From JADZAA01 sp039810485 (GTDB taxonomy: Bacteria; Bacteroidota; Ignavibacteria; Kapaibacteriales; UBA961), in contig JBDHXA010000018.1 of assembly GCA_039810485.1 (NCBI GenBank), forward strand, positions 1 to 40,144: a stretch of 40,144 nt of DNA, read 5' to 3'. Shown here piece by piece: positions 24,795 through 33,398 of the stretch. A program made the position numbers and the translations under genes. Under the pieces are notes generated by a model that saw nothing but the letters and a program-made list of their open reading frames with translations, had not been told where the DNA came from and did not search any database. Position 1 is the first letter of the stretch. Each line of letters opens with the position of its first letter.

Positions 24795-26423
24795 CTATGC
24801 GAAAAGACCGGTAAAACAAAAGTTTCTACCATCAAAGAGTCCTTTATCGCTCAGTTTTAGTGTGGGAATTACTAATAAAGCCATAAAGGATAATGTCATA
24901 AAAGGCGCTTCGAGAGTGGTGCCTAATTCTTTCGCTTTTCTATCAAGCAGCGCGTATCGTTGTGCAACATCGAATCCGTCGCAATTGCTCATAATTCCGG
25001 CTATTGGCAGAGGCAAAACATCAATTTTATTATCATTTGCAACAGATATTCCGCCTTTTTCTTTTATTATAGCATTGACGGCCAAGCAAATATCGGAATC
25101 GTTTGTGCCGGCGGCAATAATATTGTGTGAATCGTGCGCAACGCTCGACGCTATTGCTCCTCGCTTTAATCCAAAATTACGAATAAATGCAACTGAAGGC
25201 GGCGCAGAAGCATAGCGATTTACCACAATAATTTTTAAAATGTCATGTTCAATATCTGCAACTGCACGGCCATCTTTGATGCGGGCGGGCAGCAATACTT
25301 CTCCGGTTATTATTTGTCCGTCAAACGCTTCTATAACGCGCAATGTGTTGCCTAATGCTGAAACTTCTATCTGTTTCGGCGTAATATCTTGTGTCGCAAA
25401 GTTGTTGATTATATTTAATGGAATTCTTTTAATAAGGGTTCGACCATTTTCGGCAACAAGCTCACCGTTGATATAAGTTTTCAAAACGCGCATTGTTTCA
25501 AGAGATTCTACAACAATGCAGTCAGCCGGATCGCCAATGCGAAGCAGACCATTTTGCAGCCGGTAATGTATTGCCGGATTATACGATGCGATTCTCACAA
25601 CGTCCATTGGCGAATAACCGAGGGAAATTGCTCGCTGCACAATGTCGTTGATATGCCCCTTTTCAAGAGAATCAGGGTGCTTGTCGTCACTACAAAACAT
25701 ACAGCTGTCAGGATGCATTTGTATCAGCGGATGCAAAGCGTCGAAATTTCTTGCGGCCGACCCTTCGCGAATAATGATTTTCATGCCACAAGCAATTTTA
25801 TCGAGAGCTTCGTCAAGCGTGAAACATTCGTGGTCGGTAGTAATTCCTGCTTTTGCATAATTTCGGGCGGCTTCACCGAGCAAACCCGGAGCATGCCCGT
25901 CAATTGGAGCATTGAATTCTTTGGCAGCGGCTAACTTTTCCATGAAAGCCGCATCGTTGTTGAGAACGCCGGGAAAGTTCATGACTTCGCTTAGGTACGA
26001 TGCGTCGCCATTTGCAAAAAGATTGCGAATATCGTTGGCTGTGATTTCTGCTCCGGCTGTCTCGAATGTAGTGGACGGCACGCATGATGGTGCGCCAAAG
26101 CAAAATTTAAAAGGAACTTGCCTGCCGTTTTCTGCCATAAATTGAACGCCAGGAACGCCTAATACATTTGCTATTTCGTGCGGGTCAGAAACAGTAGCCA
26201 CAGTTCCATGCATAGTTGCCAGCCGTGCAAACTCTGATGGAGCAAGCATTGAACTTTCGATATGCACATGAGCATCTGTCAAACCCGGCATGATAAAAGG
26301 GAAGGAAGGAACGTTGGCATCTTCGATAACAGCGGATATATATCCGGAGTTTATAACGACATGACCTCGAAAAACATGGCGATTTGTTACGTCGAATATT
26401 GAACCGGAAAGAGTTGTTTCCAA
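24795..26423 (-). CDS. ade: Adenine deaminase
   Basis: Converts adenine to hypoxanthine and ammonia for purine salvage. The 542-residue amidohydrolase has the metal-binding DAHVHIESSML near residue 50, then ATVSDPHEIANVLGVPG, GHAPGLLG, TTDHECFTLDEA and CSDDKHPDSL, all typical of the Ade family. The C-terminal domain contains AHDSHNIIAAGTNDSDICLA and the conserved ISVANDNKIDVLPLPIAGIMS. The N-terminus is somewhat shorter than in enterobacterial Ade. The start is TTG at 26423, immediately after the TAA of the upstream symporter, with an AGGAGG ribosome site inside the symporter's last codons, so the two genes are translationally coupled. Confidence 0.95.
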   Translation of the reverse strand: METTLSGSIFDVTNRHVFRGHVVINSGYISAVIEDANVPSFPFIMPGLTDAHVHIESSMLAPSEFARLATMHGTVATVSDPHEIANVLGVPGVQFMAENGRQVPFKFCFGAPSCVPSTTFETAGAEITANDIRNLFANGDASYLSEVMNFPGVLNNDAAFMEKLAAAKEFNAPIDGHAPGLLGEAARNYAKAGITTDHECFTLDEALDKIACGMKIIIREGSAARNFDALHPLIQMHPDSCMFCSDDKHPDSLEKGHINDIVQRAISLGYSPMDVVRIASYNPAIHYRLQNGLLRIGDPADCIVVESLETMRVLKTYINGELVAENGRTLIKRIPLNIINNFATQDITPKQIEVSALGNTLRVIEAFDGQIITGEVLLPARIKDGRAVADIEHDILKIIVVNRYASAPPSVAFIRNFGLKRGAIASSVAHDSHNIIAAGTNDSDICLAVNAIIKEKGGISVANDNKIDVLPLPIAGIMSNCDGFDVAQRYALLDRKAKELGTTLEAPFMTLSFMALLVIPTLKLSDKGLFDGRNFCFTGLFA

Positions 26424-27773
26424 TTACGCCTCCTGCGGCTGAGTAAGAGTTTCTGCCTGGTTAAAAGTATCAGGTGTTAATAATGAGAAATTCAACGCTT
26501 TTTCTTTGTCGAACACTCCTTCCCAATGTGCAATTACCACTGTGGCAAGGCAATTGCCTAAAAGATTGACCGAAGTGCGCGCCATATCCATAAATTCATC
26601 TACGCCAAAAATAATCATCACACCAAATGCCGCCAAAGCCGGATCCATAAACGATCCTGCTGTAGCGAGCAATATCACTAATGAAGCACGCGGTACGGCG
26701 GCCACTCCCTTGGAAGTGATCATCAATGCAAGCATCATCATTATTTGTTGACCAAACGAAAAATGAATGCCAGTGGTGGCTTCTACGGCTTGAGCTAAGA
26801 ATACTGAAGCCATTGCCAAATAAAGCGTTGTGCCGTCAAGGTTGAAGCTGTAACCCATTGGCATTACAAATCCGACAATTCGCTTTGGAACACCGAATTG
26901 CTCCATGTTTTTCATCGCTTTCGGGAGCGCAGATTCGCTGCTGGTGGTAACAAATGCAAGAACGAACGGCTCGCGCACCGCGGCAATAAATTGGCGCAAA
27001 GGTAGCCGAACGAAAAGCGCAATTGACCCAAAGACAATAGTTACGAAAATGATTAGTGCTGCATAGAGCGACAAAACCAAGCCGCCTAAGTTAATCAAAA
27101 CGCCAAGCCCTTGATGGCCAATTGTATAGGCCATGGCAGCGCCAACTCCTATTGGCGCAAACATCATGACATACTCAGTAAACTTAAACATGACATTTGC
27201 AAGAGAATCGCACCAAGCTGCAATGGGCGATGAATATTCTTTTACAGAAGCGGCGGCAACGCCAAAAAGAGTAGAAAATGCGACGATTTGCAATACATCG
27301 CCATTAGCCATTGATTCTATTATGCTTTTTGGAAAAATGTGAACAATCGTTTCTATCAATGTTTTGGGATGCGTTTGCTGAATGTTGGCGATAGCATCGG
27401 TTGCTGTTTGGTGCAGCACAAGACCTGCTCCAGGCTGAGTGATATTGACGATGGCAAGACCTATGAAAAGAGCAGTCGTTGTAACGGCTTCAAAATAAAT
27501 TAACGACTTAAGCCCTATGCGTCCTAACGACATTACTGAACCGCCGCCGGCAATGCCGCTGACAATTGTCGCGAAAACTAAAGGAGCTATGATTGATTTT
27601 ATAAGATTGAGAAATATATCGCGCAGAAATTTTAGAGAAGTTGCAAATTCTGGAGGAATTATATTTGACGAGCCAAGCCAGCCGATTAGTCCGCCAAGAA
27701 TGAGTCCGATAAAAATCTGTACCGTAAGAGATGGTTTCCACCAAGGTCTTTGTACTGAACTGACTGCCGTCAT
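26424..27773 (-). CDS. Dicarboxylate/amino-acid:cation symporter (DAACS, GltP/DctA-like)
   Basis: A secondary transporter bringing in C4-dicarboxylates or acidic amino acids with protons or sodium. The 449-residue protein has about eight membrane helices and two re-entrant hairpins. Family marks are the serine-rich hairpin TTSSESALPKAM, the FVMPMGYSFNLDGTTLYLAM helix 7, and the second hairpin with GVAAVPRASLVILLAT, then DEFMDMARTSVNLLGNCLATVVIAHWEG in helix 8. The arginine in MARTSVN is at the position often linked to acidic amino-acid binding, so glutamate/aspartate is plausible but not certain. Its stop codon abuts the ade start. Confidence 0.93.
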   Translation of the reverse strand: MTAVSSVQRPWWKPSLTVQIFIGLILGGLIGWLGSSNIIPPEFATSLKFLRDIFLNLIKSIIAPLVFATIVSGIAGGGSVMSLGRIGLKSLIYFEAVTTTALFIGLAIVNITQPGAGLVLHQTATDAIANIQQTHPKTLIETIVHIFPKSIIESMANGDVLQIVAFSTLFGVAAASVKEYSSPIAAWCDSLANVMFKFTEYVMMFAPIGVGAAMAYTIGHQGLGVLINLGGLVLSLYAALIIFVTIVFGSIALFVRLPLRQFIAAVREPFVLAFVTTSSESALPKAMKNMEQFGVPKRIVGFVMPMGYSFNLDGTTLYLAMASVFLAQAVEATTGIHFSFGQQIMMMLALMITSKGVAAVPRASLVILLATAGSFMDPALAAFGVMIIFGVDEFMDMARTSVNLLGNCLATVVIAHWEGVFDKEKALNFSLLTPDTFNQAETLTQPQEA

Positions 27774-28057
27774 AAACTAATAAACTAAGAGGTATAATAA
27801 CATTGAAGATGCAATTTACACAAATATCTTTTGTATGGCTTTCTGACAGATATGCAAAATGACTTTGGGTTTGCCCTTGTTGAGAATATCGGTATTTTTG
27901 TCCAAAAATACTTTCAATTCAGTGAAATTCAAGAAGTATTCAGAATAAAATGCATGATTAACATATCTGATGCTATTACTAATTGCTGATGATACTGTTT
28001 GTTGATTGTCACTCAATTATTGTTTTTCTACAGATTGCTGGATGATTTCCCATACGA

Positions 28058-28489
28058 ATGTTATCAATCAAAGAGATAAAGCATAACAGCTCGGAATATT
28101 GGCAGGTTGTGCAGCTTCGGCGAGAAGTGTTAAGATTGCCTTTAGGATTAGATTTTGACGAAGCGCAGTTAGAATCCGAAAATAATGACAAGCATTTTGC
28201 AGCGTATGATGCCCAAGGTCTTGCAGGCTGTTTTATAATTTCAAAAGTTGATAACGATAAAGTCAAAATGCGGCAAGTTGCGGTAATGCCGGAAAAACAA
28301 GGTCAGGGAATTGGCAAAATATTGGTAAAATTCTGTGAGGACTGCGTGCGAAACCTCGATTACAAAGAAATTGTGCTAAATGCGCGAGAAGCAGCTGTCC
28401 CATTCTATGAAAAATTGGGCTATCTTATTATCGGTGTTCCGTTTATAGAAGTAGGCATTCAGCATCGAGCAATGTTAAAAAAAATTTAG
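28058..28489 (+). CDS. GNAT-family N-acetyltransferase
   Basis: The 143-residue product has the GNAT fold in miniature: a beta1-alpha1 start (SIKEIKHNSSEYWQVVQLRREVL), a strand pair with MRQVAVMPEKQGQGIGKILV containing the acetyl-CoA pyrophosphate loop QGQGIG near residue 88, and a C-terminal IVLNAREAAVPFYEKLGYLIIG, the usual end of the domain. It resembles the short ElaA/YjcF-like group in the LRREVLRLPLGLDF stretch. The substrate is not predictable. It has its own ATG and stands alone between the divergent symporter gene and the foldase operon. Confidence 0.88.
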   Translation: MLSIKEIKHNSSEYWQVVQLRREVLRLPLGLDFDEAQLESENNDKHFAAYDAQGLAGCFIISKVDNDKVKMRQVAVMPEKQGQGIGKILVKFCEDCVRNLDYKEIVLNAREAAVPFYEKLGYLIIGVPFIEVGIQHRAMLKKI

Positions 28490-28630
28490 AGTGATGCTGC
28501 TGCTGATGCTAATTAACATAGCTAGGTGAAAATTCGTTCATAACTCTCGGCAGTTCAAAATTATTTTTACATTTTTACGTTACAATTACGTTCTAGCATA
28601 CGCATACACAAATTATCCTATACACAATTC

Positions 28631-30700
28631 ATGGAGCTACTCGCAATGCGGAGTTTTCTGCTGTTTGCAATTTCAATTGGATTTTTGGCGTCTTATCCTT
28701 CGGCCGCATCGGCTCAAAAAAAAGTCAATAAAGCATCTTCACCACCATCTAAAAGCAATGTTTCGTCAGTTGTAGCCACTTATGGACAAGATAAAATAAC
28801 TGTGGGCGAACTTGAAGCGGCTTACAGAAAAAATATGAATCGCAAGCAAGCAAATCTTGCCGATATTCCGCGCGACAGCGTGATGGATTTTCTGAAGCTC
28901 TATCTTAATTATCGCTTAAAAGTAGCCGATGCTATAGATCGCGGCTTTGATAAGGACTCCGCTGTGGTAGCTGACTTGGCGCAAAATCGTCGACTTCTAG
29001 CCGAAACATTTTTTTTCGATAAAAAAGTTGTCGAGCCGGAAATAGAAAAAATTTTAGAGCGGCGAAAAAAGGAAATGAAAGTTGCCATTATAGTTGTAAC
29101 CCCTGTAAATAATGACACAACAACAGCATTAGCGCGTGCGCATCGCCTGCTAAAACTTGTGCAAAGCGGCGCTGATTTTGCAAAAATTGCTCGCGATTCG
29201 TCCGATGACAAAGAAACAGGAAGTAAAGGCGGAGAATTGCCGTATATAACAAGCGGACGAGTATTAAAGCCCGTGGAAGATGCGGCATATTCAATGAAGC
29301 CGGGCGAGATTTATCCAACAATTATTCGCTCTCGTGGAATTTATTTCATCGTTAAGCTTATATCAAGCGAACCTCGCGTTAAAGTAATTGCAAGCCATAT
29401 ACTTGTAACAACTACAGCCGGCAATTCCGTTGATGAAGCCACGCATAAAGCCGACAGTTTGCTCAAACTATTGAAAGCCGGAGCATCATTCGCAGACCTT
29501 GCGCGTAAGAATTCGGACGATCCGTCAAGCCGAGAGCGAGGCGGACAAATGCAGCCGTATTGTCGCTCTACTGGATTCGATAAAAGCGGCGAGCAGCTCC
29601 TAATGCCGGAATTTGAACGCGCACTTTACGAGCTGAAAGATGGTCAATTCTCCGGTAAAGTAATTACAGATTACGGCATTCATATCATTCGACGCGATTC
29701 CACAATCAACGTGTCGCGCGACGAAGAAAAAGAACAAATCAAGCGCGATTATAAACGATTGTATTTTGAAGACGACAAGCGAGTTTTGCTTGACTCGTTG
29801 AAAAATGCATGGGGCTATAAGCTCAACAACTCAGGTTTTACATCCTTCTTGGAGTCGGTTGACACTATGCGCACCACGTTGGACACTACATGGAATAAGC
29901 GCATTACCATCGGTCAAAAGGCATTGCCTCTATTCTCGCTGCCCGAAGGCAATTTAACCATAGGAGCTTTTGCAGATTCAATAGCAAAGCGTCCGGATAT
30001 GCGCGCTACTTCTCTAAACAGAGCAGGTATTCTTCGTTCAATAGACAAAATTTTAGAGCCAAGAATCACAAAACAAGCAACTGAAAATCTTGAGCGTGAA
30101 TATCCTGAATTTGCTTCATTAATGAAAGATTTTCGCGATGGAATTTTGCTGTTTCGTGTAGAAGAAAAAGAAGTGTGGGGCAAGCTCAAATTCGACTCAG
30201 CCGCCGCACATCATTACTACGACTCAACAAAATCGCGTTGGAAAACTGATGTGAAATACGACTTTAGCGAGATTTTTGTTAAATCTGATTCGCTATCGCA
30301 TGAAATCCGCAAAATGATAGATGCCGGTAAATCATTTGGAGATCTAGCTGAAACTTATACCGAGCGTCCGTCCATGAAAGAGAAAAAAGGGCATTATAAT
30401 ATTCCGCTTTCAGCTAAAGAAAATAAAGCAGCCGCCATAATCGAGCGCATGGGATTAAAGGCAGGTCAAGGTAGCATAATTGGACCAGAACGCCTCGAAC
30501 AAGGTTATGTCATTATAAAACTTCATGAAATTATACCTCAGCGTACAAAAACATTTGAAGAGGCAATTCCAGATTTTGCGCCTGCATTCCAAGATATTAT
30601 GCAAAAACAACTTACAGAGCAGTGGTTGGACCGTATTCGGAGAAAATTTCCAACTTCAATAAATACTGCGGTCTTCAACGCTATGTTCGAGAAAAAATGA
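28631..30700 (+). CDS. Periplasmic peptidyl-prolyl isomerase with two parvulin domains (SurA/PpiD-like)
   Basis: The 689-residue product has a signal peptide (start near residue 6, cleavage around ASAQKK). It then has a SurA/PpiD-like N-domain with ATYGQDKITVGELEAAY and a helical LKLYLNYRLKVADAID. Two parvulin (rotamase) domains follow: one around residues 145-245 (DFAKIARDSSDDKETGSKGG) and one around 255-360 (ASHILVTT ... SFADLARKNSDDPSSRERGG ... GIHIIRRD). A long helical C-terminal part has no clear third catalytic domain, though SFGDLAETYTERPSMKEKKG looks like a degenerate one. It probably chaperones outer-membrane or secreted proteins. The last codons overlap the next gene by four bases (ATGA). 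Confidence 0.9.
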   Translation: MELLAMRSFLLFAISIGFLASYPSAASAQKKVNKASSPPSKSNVSSVVATYGQDKITVGELEAAYRKNMNRKQANLADIPRDSVMDFLKLYLNYRLKVADAIDRGFDKDSAVVADLAQNRRLLAETFFFDKKVVEPEIEKILERRKKEMKVAIIVVTPVNNDTTTALARAHRLLKLVQSGADFAKIARDSSDDKETGSKGGELPYITSGRVLKPVEDAAYSMKPGEIYPTIIRSRGIYFIVKLISSEPRVKVIASHILVTTTAGNSVDEATHKADSLLKLLKAGASFADLARKNSDDPSSRERGGQMQPYCRSTGFDKSGEQLLMPEFERALYELKDGQFSGKVITDYGIHIIRRDSTINVSRDEEKEQIKRDYKRLYFEDDKRVLLDSLKNAWGYKLNNSGFTSFLESVDTMRTTLDTTWNKRITIGQKALPLFSLPEGNLTIGAFADSIAKRPDMRATSLNRAGILRSIDKILEPRITKQATENLEREYPEFASLMKDFRDGILLFRVEEKEVWGKLKFDSAAAHHYYDSTKSRWKTDVKYDFSEIFVKSDSLSHEIRKMIDAGKSFGDLAETYTERPSMKEKKGHYNIPLSAKENKAAAIIERMGLKAGQGSIIGPERLEQGYVIIKLHEIIPQRTKTFEEAIPDFAPAFQDIMQKQLTEQWLDRIRRKFPTSINTAVFNAMFEKK

Positions 30701-32007
30701 CACGTTATACTGCAATATTATTAGGCATGGCGGCTTGGATAGCCGCCATGCCATTTATTTTCAATGAAGCGTCAGCCCAGCCGGTATCCGGTCAGTCGCT
30801 TGATAAAATTGTTGCAGTTGTAGGCAAAGAAATTATCCTGCAATCCGATGTGGAAGCGCGCGCCGCAATGTATGCGCAACAATCGAAAGACATAAATCCT
30901 TCCGATCCGGCAGTCCGCGAAAAAATTCTTGATGGAATCATAAACGAAAAGTTGATTATTACAAAGGCAATAGAAGACAGCGTACAAGTAAGCGATGATG
31001 AAATAACGCAGCGCATTGACTACACTATACGCAATCTTGTGCAGACATACGGCAGTGAAAAACGCGTTGAAGATCTGTACGGCACTTCTATTGCCAAACT
31101 TCGCAAAGATGCACGGGAAGATATTCGCAAACAAATTCTGGCAGAGCGGCTGCAGCAACAAAAATTTTCTACAGTAAAATGCTCGCCGAAAGAAGTCGAG
31201 GACTTTTATAAAAATTTTAGGGACTCAATACCTGATATTTTACCACAAGTTGATCTATATCACATTGTTAAATATGTTGCTGCAAGTGATGACGTGAAAA
31301 AGCAAGCTCTCGAACTTGCCAAAAAAATACGTGATTCTATTAAAAATGGAGGCAATTTTGCAGATTTTGCAAAGCGTTATAGCGCAGATCCGGGCTCGGC
31401 GCTTGCCGGCGGCGAACTTGGTTGGACAGACAAGGGGAAATTTGTGCCCGAATATGAAAAAGCCGCGTATGAGCTTCAACCCGGTGAATTGTCGCAACCT
31501 GTTGAATCGCCATTCGGCTATCACATTATATTGACTGTCGACAAAAGAAAAGACGCTATTCTGACAAAACATATACTTTTTAAGGTTGGGCGCTCGGACA
31601 CAGACAATGAGCGGGCAAAGAAGGAACTTCTTGATTTGAAATCACGCGCAGAAAATGGAGAATCGTTCGAGGAACTAGCAAGAAAATATTCGGATGAAAA
31701 GGAAACCCAAGGTTTTGGCGGTGCTTTCGGCACTATGGAATTGAGTAGAATTCCAAGCGAAATGCGGACAATAATCGAAAAATTGTCCGATGGCGGAGTG
31801 TCCGATCCTTTGCCATACACAGCGGATCCAACAAAACCGGCATACCACATAATCTATCGAAAAAAACTAATTGAAAAGCACAAGCCCGATATTGTGAATG
31901 ATTTTAAAAAAGTTGAGCAAGTGGCAACTCTTTATAAACAAAATCGCCTATTTGAAGAGTGGATTGCCTCGCTTCGCAAGACAATGTATTGGGAAATAAA
32001 AAAATAA
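30697..32007 (+). CDS. surA: Periplasmic chaperone/peptidyl-prolyl isomerase SurA-like
   Basis: The 436-residue product from the ATG at 30697, which overlaps the previous stop as ATGA, has a signal peptide (cleavage near NEASAQPV). Its N-terminal DKIVAVVGKEIILQSDVEARAA is the SurA signature, followed by the helical segment with ILDGIINEKLIITKA. Two parvulin domains follow: one around LYHIVKYVAA ... NFADFAKRYSADPGSALAGGELGW ... GYHIILTV, and one around TKHILFKV ... SFEELARKYSDEKETQGFGG. SurA escorts unfolded outer-membrane proteins through the periplasm. The frame opens earlier at 30622, but that start would lie inside the preceding gene and lacks a signal. Confidence 0.92.
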   Translation: MTRYTAILLGMAAWIAAMPFIFNEASAQPVSGQSLDKIVAVVGKEIILQSDVEARAAMYAQQSKDINPSDPAVREKILDGIINEKLIITKAIEDSVQVSDDEITQRIDYTIRNLVQTYGSEKRVEDLYGTSIAKLRKDAREDIRKQILAERLQQQKFSTVKCSPKEVEDFYKNFRDSIPDILPQVDLYHIVKYVAASDDVKKQALELAKKIRDSIKNGGNFADFAKRYSADPGSALAGGELGWTDKGKFVPEYEKAAYELQPGELSQPVESPFGYHIILTVDKRKDAILTKHILFKVGRSDTDNERAKKELLDLKSRAENGESFEELARKYSDEKETQGFGGAFGTMELSRIPSEMRTIIEKLSDGGVSDPLPYTADPTKPAYHIIYRKKLIEKHKPDIVNDFKKVEQVATLYKQNRLFEEWIASLRKTMYWEIKK

Positions 32008-32023
32008 ATCTACAGTATATATC

Positions 32024-33094
32024 GTGATGAAAAGCGGCTCTGCATATAGAAACTCCGAACCGCAAGCACTCAATGAGCGGGAACGAACAATCTTGCGCTC
32101 AATAGTGCAGATGTACATTCTTACGGCCAACCCTGTAGGGTCAAAGCAGCTTTCTCAATATCTTGAAGAGCATTTTAAGCTCAGTCCGGCCACAATTCGC
32201 AATGTAATGAGTGTGCTGGAAAATCTTGAATTTATTACACATCTGCACACGTCAGCCGGCAGAGTTCCTACGGATAAAGGGTATCGCATCTATGTGGATT
32301 CTCTCATGCACAATGAAGGAATATCACCCAAAGAAGCAGTTGAAATCCGTCAAAACATTCTGCATAAGCCATCAGATCAGGCATTGCGCGAAGCTTCTAA
32401 GATACTCGGCTCGCTGTCGCGCTATCTGAGTGTGGTAGAATTGCCGCACCTGCTCAATGCCGTAGTTCGCCGCATTCAACTCTTTGAATTGTCTTCTGCG
32501 AGAATTTTGGCAGTAATTGAGCTAGATTCGAATTTGGTGCGCACTATAACACTCGAAACAGATCTTGATTTTGATCGGCGAACTCTCGATGAAATTGCAT
32601 CATTTCTCAATGAGCGCATAGCAGACAGGCGACTTTCATTCATTCGTGAGCACTTCGGCTCTTTATTTCAAGATTCCGGCGATCTAAACAAAGGTTTGCT
32701 TCGTCTTTTCACCGATTCGGTTGACATTCTTTTTGACCGCTATAACAACGCTGATGAGCGTCTGCATATAGCCGGCACACAAAATCTTCTCTCACAGCCA
32801 GAATTCGACTCTCCTGATAGAATGAGAGGCGTTATAGAGCTTGCTGAAAATCACGATGTAATTATTCACGTACTTGATCGGCTTGAATCTGATTCACGTC
32901 CGATTTCAATCGCTATAGGGCAGGAAATAGATCATAATTTACTTAGCGATTACAGTGTTGTAACCACTAATTACACTTTCGGCGCCTCATCGGCTTCCAT
33001 TGGCGTTATCGGTCCAAAACGCATGAATTACGCTCGTATTGCATCAATTCTCCAATGCGTTGGCGAGGCATTGTCCGCCCATGCAACATCCTAA
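32024..33094 (+). CDS. hrcA: Heat-inducible transcription repressor HrcA
   Basis: HrcA represses groESL and dnaK operons by binding CIRCE inverted repeats. The 356-residue product has the N-terminal winged-helix with LNERERTILRSIVQMYILTANPVGSKQLSQYL and LSPATIRNVMSVLENLEFI, then THLHTSAGRVPTDKGYRIYVD, the clearest HrcA signature. The C-terminal part includes FGASSASIGVIGPKRMNYARI, again typical. Start is GTG at 32024, or the ATG at 32027 just after it. It lies 16 bp after surA, so it probably shares the foldase transcript. The usual downstream partners grpE, dnaK and dnaJ are absent from the window. Confidence 0.96.
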   Translation: MMKSGSAYRNSEPQALNERERTILRSIVQMYILTANPVGSKQLSQYLEEHFKLSPATIRNVMSVLENLEFITHLHTSAGRVPTDKGYRIYVDSLMHNEGISPKEAVEIRQNILHKPSDQALREASKILGSLSRYLSVVELPHLLNAVVRRIQLFELSSARILAVIELDSNLVRTITLETDLDFDRRTLDEIASFLNERIADRRLSFIREHFGSLFQDSGDLNKGLLRLFTDSVDILFDRYNNADERLHIAGTQNLLSQPEFDSPDRMRGVIELAENHDVIIHVLDRLESDSRPISIAIGQEIDHNLLSDYSVVTTNYTFGASSASIGVIGPKRMNYARIASILQCVGEALSAHATS

Positions 33095-33398
33095 AAACAT
33101 ACTCACGGAAATTGTAATAAACTCACAGTAAAATTCTAAAAATACTTTAGAATGTTTATTGAGTTGAATAATACAGCAAAATAAATAGCCCTTCATTATT
33201 CTGCTTTTCTCATGTATTTTTGTCATTGTAACAAGCATAAAATATTATATGGCAAATAAAATATGGTTAAAAGACGCTTATAACAGCATTAAAACGCCAT
33301 TCAAATGAGATAGTGCCTATTTTGTTCAATTATTTATCGTAATAAAGATTTTGCATAATTTGAAAAATGACAGAATCTTTTACTTTGAGGAGTAATCC
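33095..33398. other. Non-coding leader of the cyclase array
   Basis: About 300 bp, AT-rich, without a gene. It holds the weak hairpin at 33133-33153 and, at its right end, a clear ribosome site GAGGAG (33387-33392) six bases before the ATG of the first cyclase gene. I cannot place a promoter with confidence. Confidence 0.5.
33133..33153 (+). terminator. Possible weak terminator after hrcA
   Basis: A perfect 8-bp inverted repeat ATTCTAAA ... TTTAGAAT with a 5-base loop lies 39 bp after the hrcA stop. The stem is AT-rich and no long T-run follows, so its strength is doubtful. Confidence 0.3.

Noticed and set aside
27816..28016. 66-codon - strand frame between the symporter and the acetyltransferase
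   Set aside because: No motif, no ribosome site, low-complexity AT-rich content; probably chance.
28490..28630. CIRCE element before the foldase-hrcA operon
   Set aside because: I looked for TTAGCACTC/GAGTGCTAA pairs here and elsewhere in the window and saw none.
30622..30696. Longer start for the SurA-like protein
   Set aside because: It lies inside the preceding gene and would put residues before a clear signal peptide; the ATGA overlap start is better.
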